A stretch of 64,000 bases of DNA. Origin: an uncultured Succinivibrionaceae bacterium (GTDB lineage Bacteria > Pseudomonadota > Gammaproteobacteria > Enterobacterales > Succinivibrionaceae). The notes beneath the pieces were generated by a model, which was not told the DNA's origin, searched no databases, and saw nothing but the letters and a program-made list of their open reading frames with translations. The stretch covers positions 1 to 64,000 of the forward strand of contig CALXNX010000001.1 in assembly GCA_944389865.1 (NCBI GenBank). Reading direction: 5' to 3'. This document shows positions 62,301 through 64,000 of this stretch, piece by piece (the stretch's first letter is position 1; each line of letters begins with the position of its first letter). Position numbers and translations under genes: made by a program.

Positions 62301-62572
62301 GGGGCGGTAAATGGGGCTAATTTCAGGCCGAAATGCTCCAGCAGGCGGCCAAGTCCGGCGTAAATCTCCTGACTTTGGGCAGTAAAGCTGCGGCAGCTCA
62401 TATTGGCGGCATCAAGCTGCATGCGTGCGCAGATGTCCGTAATGGGCAGCATCATCAGACGGTGACTGCTGACTTCGGACTTAAGCTGATTGACGGCGCG
62501 CAGATAGGCGGCAGGCAGATCCTGCAGGCGGGATAAATAAAAGGAAGCAGGATGCAGATTATTGGCTGGCAT
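59321..62572 (-). CDS. Large TerB/TerB_C-like protein
   Basis: Function unknown. It has 1083 residues from the ATG at 62572, with AGGA eight bases upstream; a longer frame to 62707 has no such site. It is mostly helical. A TerB-like four-helix unit lies near residues 850-900 (RMALSGGTQAAQFKKFEKLFTALSLNRREL). An acidic linker (about 910-990) follows. The C-terminal segment (about 1000-1083; LNEFSGLCLSARFMSCPVAVEMLNDFAYAHFDEPIF, quoted here in parts: LNEFSGLCLSA, EMLNDFAYAHFDEPIF) resembles TerB_C. The first 800 residues are not recognised. It stands alone, without the helicase or ATPase genes that often accompany such proteins. Confidence 0.6.
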   Translation of the reverse strand: MPANNLHPASFYLSRLQDLPAAYLRAVNQLKSEVSSHRLMMLPITDICARMQLDAANMSCRSFTAQSQEIYAGLGRLLEHFGLKLAPFTAPVGMAPDQEVVLTMRPNLHNDEDISYVQSLLKSGRELRNRDMVFVSRMQEKLADYNILLRVMEGLSAFSRRELNVKQLTYLNELIHNLLLPIEGANYLKACYTFLCRYPAFKVDFGAAQYLLKPLEQAEQQLIVRYLAEIAAREPVRMSFDPHFPMFEDLNANYLKLAPAHARLYEPAEGELSDRAAEPRARSIVKKAQQTHKAAQLLALRVQKGTWSGSAGDSEAFSLIQTIAAHLRADSSLTLPEIAAVSADLKQEINLLALCPHADKLCFSYLNCRAPGRLENSLSIITGDAYEKQLYPYFIFSDGETVDLPLNDIAQHHFFREPFTASPSAFITRSDYQVFIDYAALLTYHYLLLRPLLSGYDKICTCIFNDICCCFTDCTLKCSPDLPTVCTLFYILYREKLPEQQPMPELVLDTLARQPVLLAFYAKDLLGRSNLQLKGLDPQELEVVGLYIYTIISIANPLANAAHFDFKNRQVRSLFLPLLSRLCLSMEQERGAPLFTYAADNDQHKCYYEVNFLDCSHLFESTLFNSFMRLLPTAMIKSRSADGQLPLIALKYDKGYTELLTKIAEHQEISDFLHSAKGQVHPRILQALTSASDHVALLNSLFDKKKPMDLDTVLSRFWLPPKYSSKPIFDFILRKANVYCLPDDPLLFRSLSAASPQMFCMDGLSALSVKEDREFKKILICGQLSLHLFWSACKSISVLSAAMRQIVDLLKLPDKNQRSFALQYYQLFLRMLDANHQLPLGGIKRYYRSQLTKTQFQTGIERLKTLVRMALSGGTQAAQFKKFEKLFTALSLNRRELFALTRPDKPKTPDFAHLDQSLIKSKLQESSEVLDVIGQIKQDADGEEELSAGAPETEAQTVTAAKEAAQPALGPDGPAPAACEPAAEDEGSAQNPGDKAAALCALLDLNALDLLKSIKSQRCEIMDLNEFSGLCLSARFMSCPVAVEMLNDFAYAHFDEPIFDLAPEENSVYISQDLIAQLLPDEQ

Positions 62573-62739
62573 GAAATTATCCTTATTTTCGATGCACGCA
62601 TTGTCCGGCTTTAATGTAATCAAGACGAGGACAGGAGCCTGCTGAGCCGCTGAGATCATCCCGGGTACCTGTGCAGTATAGCAGGCGATCATCAGGATTA
62701 CATTCACAGGCGCCGCTATAACAGTTTTGAAGGTATGAG

Positions 62740-62763
62740 AAAGGGCAGAAAGCTCTGCCCTTT
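62740..62763 (-). terminator. Hairpin after lyxK
   Basis: Perfect 10-bp stem AAAGGGCAGA/TCTGCCCTTT with an AAGC loop, between lyxK and the TerB-like gene. There is no T-run beyond the stem on the minus strand, so termination efficiency is uncertain. Confidence 0.6.
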
Positions 62764-62828
62764 AATTGCAACTGGTCAAATGCCTGTGCAGCCTTGGTCT
62801 GCAGCATTTACCAGGGGGAAGGTAAGTT

Positions 62829-64000
62829 TTAAGCCAACTTCTTGTTGATATCTAAAAACTCTTGATAACGCTCTCGCAGATACTGATGCAGCTTAGGATC
62901 CGGCTCAATCACCTGCATCGGCTGCAAAGTCTGCTTAATAGCATCAATATAGTCCTTATAATATCCAGCGCCCACGGCTGCGCAGATAGCAGCTGCTTTA
63001 CAGCCGGTCTGTTTTACGGAGGAGATTTCAACCGGTAAATCAGCGCAGGATGCGAACATCTTCATCCACGGCACAGACTTGGTAGGACCGCCGGTCATGC
63101 GGATAGTCTTCGCGTTCGGAGTAATGGCCAGCACTTTATCCTGATTCAAGGTATGTGAGAACACTATGCCTTCATAGATAGCATACAGCACATCCTTGAT
63201 GCTGTGATGAGCCTGCAGACCGTACATCTGAGCGTTCATGCCTACCTGATAGTTCGAGCCGAATAAATATGGCAGGTAGAACAGGGAGGTTGCCTTACGC
63301 TGTTCCATCACTTCATTGACATAAGCATTACAGTCATCAAGCGAGACTTGTGTAAGCAGATTATCCATCCACCAAGCCAGATTGGAGGCAGAGGTAGGAG
63401 AGCCTTCATGCACGAAGTATAATCCAGGAATGCAGAATCTGCCCCAGACATAATGATGCTGATGCTGCGGAATGGATTTATGTACTGCGGTAGCAATGGT
63501 CCAGGTTCCAGCGGCTGCACTGATGGCGCTGTCATCTATTACGCCTGATGAAATAGGGGCCGCTACCACATCAAAGAACCCGCCAAAGACCGGGGTGCCT
63601 GCAGCTAAGCCTAATTTTTCAGCGGCCTCTTTAGTGATTACGCCCGTCTGATCGGCAGAATCTACAATGGGCACTACCTTATCAACACATTCTTCAATAC
63701 CATAAAGCTTCATCAGCTCGGGATCATATGTACCGGTCTGCAGATTGTACATATTACTGCCGGAGATATTGGTTACTTCGGCGTTGAGCTCGCCAGTCAT
63801 GCGGAAGCGCACATAATCATGGATCATTAAAATAGCGCCGATCTTATCGTAATTCTCTCTTTCATGCTCTTTAAGCCAGCGCAGGATGGCGACTGGATGG
63901 GAGGTCCAAGTCTGCTGCATGGCAGAGGGATAAGACTTATCCGTAGTTCCGTCTTTAAGCCACTTGAGGACTAAATCTACCGAACGGGTATCGGAAGAGA
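62829..64000 (-). CDS. lyxK: L-xylulose kinase-like FGGY sugar kinase (5' end outside window)
   Basis: Phosphorylates L-xylulose or a related ketose. At least 390 residues are visible; the reading frame stays open to the window edge, so the N-terminus lies outside. Matches to E. coli LyxK run along the whole part: HPVAILRWLKEHERENYDKIG, quoted in part as HPVAILRWLKEHE, then MIHDYVRFRMTGE, FGGFFDVVAAPI, AAGTWTIAT, VHEGSPTSASNL, FLPYLFGSN (here YLPYLFGSN), AIYEGIVFSHT and RMTGGPTKS. The internal ATG at 63920 is not the start. Codon use is somewhat more AT-rich than that of neighbours, which may indicate acquisition. Confidence 0.88.
   Translation of the reverse strand, partial: SSDTRSVDLVLKWLKDGTTDKSYPSAMQQTWTSHPVAILRWLKEHERENYDKIGAILMIHDYVRFRMTGELNAEVTNISGSNMYNLQTGTYDPELMKLYGIEECVDKVVPIVDSADQTGVITKEAAEKLGLAAGTPVFGGFFDVVAAPISSGVIDDSAISAAAGTWTIATAVHKSIPQHQHHYVWGRFCIPGLYFVHEGSPTSASNLAWWMDNLLTQVSLDDCNAYVNEVMEQRKATSLFYLPYLFGSNYQVGMNAQMYGLQAHHSIKDVLYAIYEGIVFSHTLNQDKVLAITPNAKTIRMTGGPTKSVPWMKMFASCADLPVEISSVKQTGCKAAAICAAVGAGYYKDYIDAIKQTLQPMQVIEPDPKLHQYLRERYQEFLDINKKLA

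Noticed and set aside
1-64000. CRISPR arrays, intact insertion sequences, prophage genes
   Set aside because: Scanning showed no regularly spaced direct repeats with spacers, no transposase frames and no phage structural genes.

Overview
The window reads as an ordinary, gene-dense chromosome segment of a motile gammaproteobacterium. cmk-rpsA, ihfB-lapA-lapB-pyrF, usg-fimV, proQ-prc, pepN-DUF2835-pyrD, zapC, yoaA-tsaB, ytfK, ihfA and the tRNA order Gly-Cys-Leu all have close counterparts in Enterobacteria and relatives. The short DhaM, the Maf-type protein, the AAA-ATPase-like relic and heavy use of the leucine codon TTA in moderately GC-rich DNA would fit the Succinivibrionaceae. That family assignment is an inference from memory of gene content, not a measurement.

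Layout. 0-3 kb: cmk and rpsA. 3-5 kb: an intrusion between rpsA and ihfB, made of a Maf-type glycosyltransferase gene on the minus strand and two relics resembling IS200/IS605 right ends. 5-13 kb: ihfB-lapAB-pyrF, an H-NS family gene, sixA, ytfK, prmB-aroC, an nfsA-like reductase, an HPr-like gene and ihfA. 13-25 kb: a degenerate S24 peptidase, a chemoreceptor, two tandem YbjJ-like transporters, usg-fimV-M15 peptidase, a His/Tyr-rich exported protein and trxB. 25-33 kb: dapE with an unrecognised partner, an AcrAB-type RND pump and a metallophosphoesterase. 33-43 kb: proQ-prc, pepN-DUF2835-pyrD, creD and zapC. 43-44.5 kb: an AT-rich stretch with no supportable gene. 44.5-51 kb: umuD-like, an orphan dhaM, rlhA, yoaA-tsaB and a small unknown. 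51-54.6 kb: a pseudogene relic and two identical flagellin genes. 54.6-64 kb: aldehyde dehydrogenase, HIT protein, tRNA operon, PepSY protein, xseA, a 1083-residue TerB-like protein and the 3' part of lyxK.

Functional themes. Nucleoid and transcript control is represented by both IHF subunits, an H-NS protein, ProQ and YtfK. Envelope biogenesis is represented by LapAB, FimV, Prc and an M15 peptidase. Motility is represented by a chemoreceptor, two flagellins and a possible flagellin glycosylation enzyme. DNA repair is represented by UmuD, YoaA and XseA.

The most interesting signals are: (1) two flagellin genes with identical protein products whose identity stops sharply at the CDS edges, each behind a sigma-54-like promoter with a conserved inverted CGGCAA site 93-95 bp upstream; (2) a class-2-like PyrD with Cys where the catalytic Ser is expected; (3) paired hairpins resembling the 3' ends of TnpB-associated omegaRNAs with no intact TnpB; (4) a large solitary TerB/TerB_C-like protein; (5) an ACTTTCA/TGAAAGT motif cluster in and around the gene-free AT-rich stretch, including a perfect 10-bp inverted repeat. 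No CRISPR array, intact transposase, prophage or complete defence system was found.
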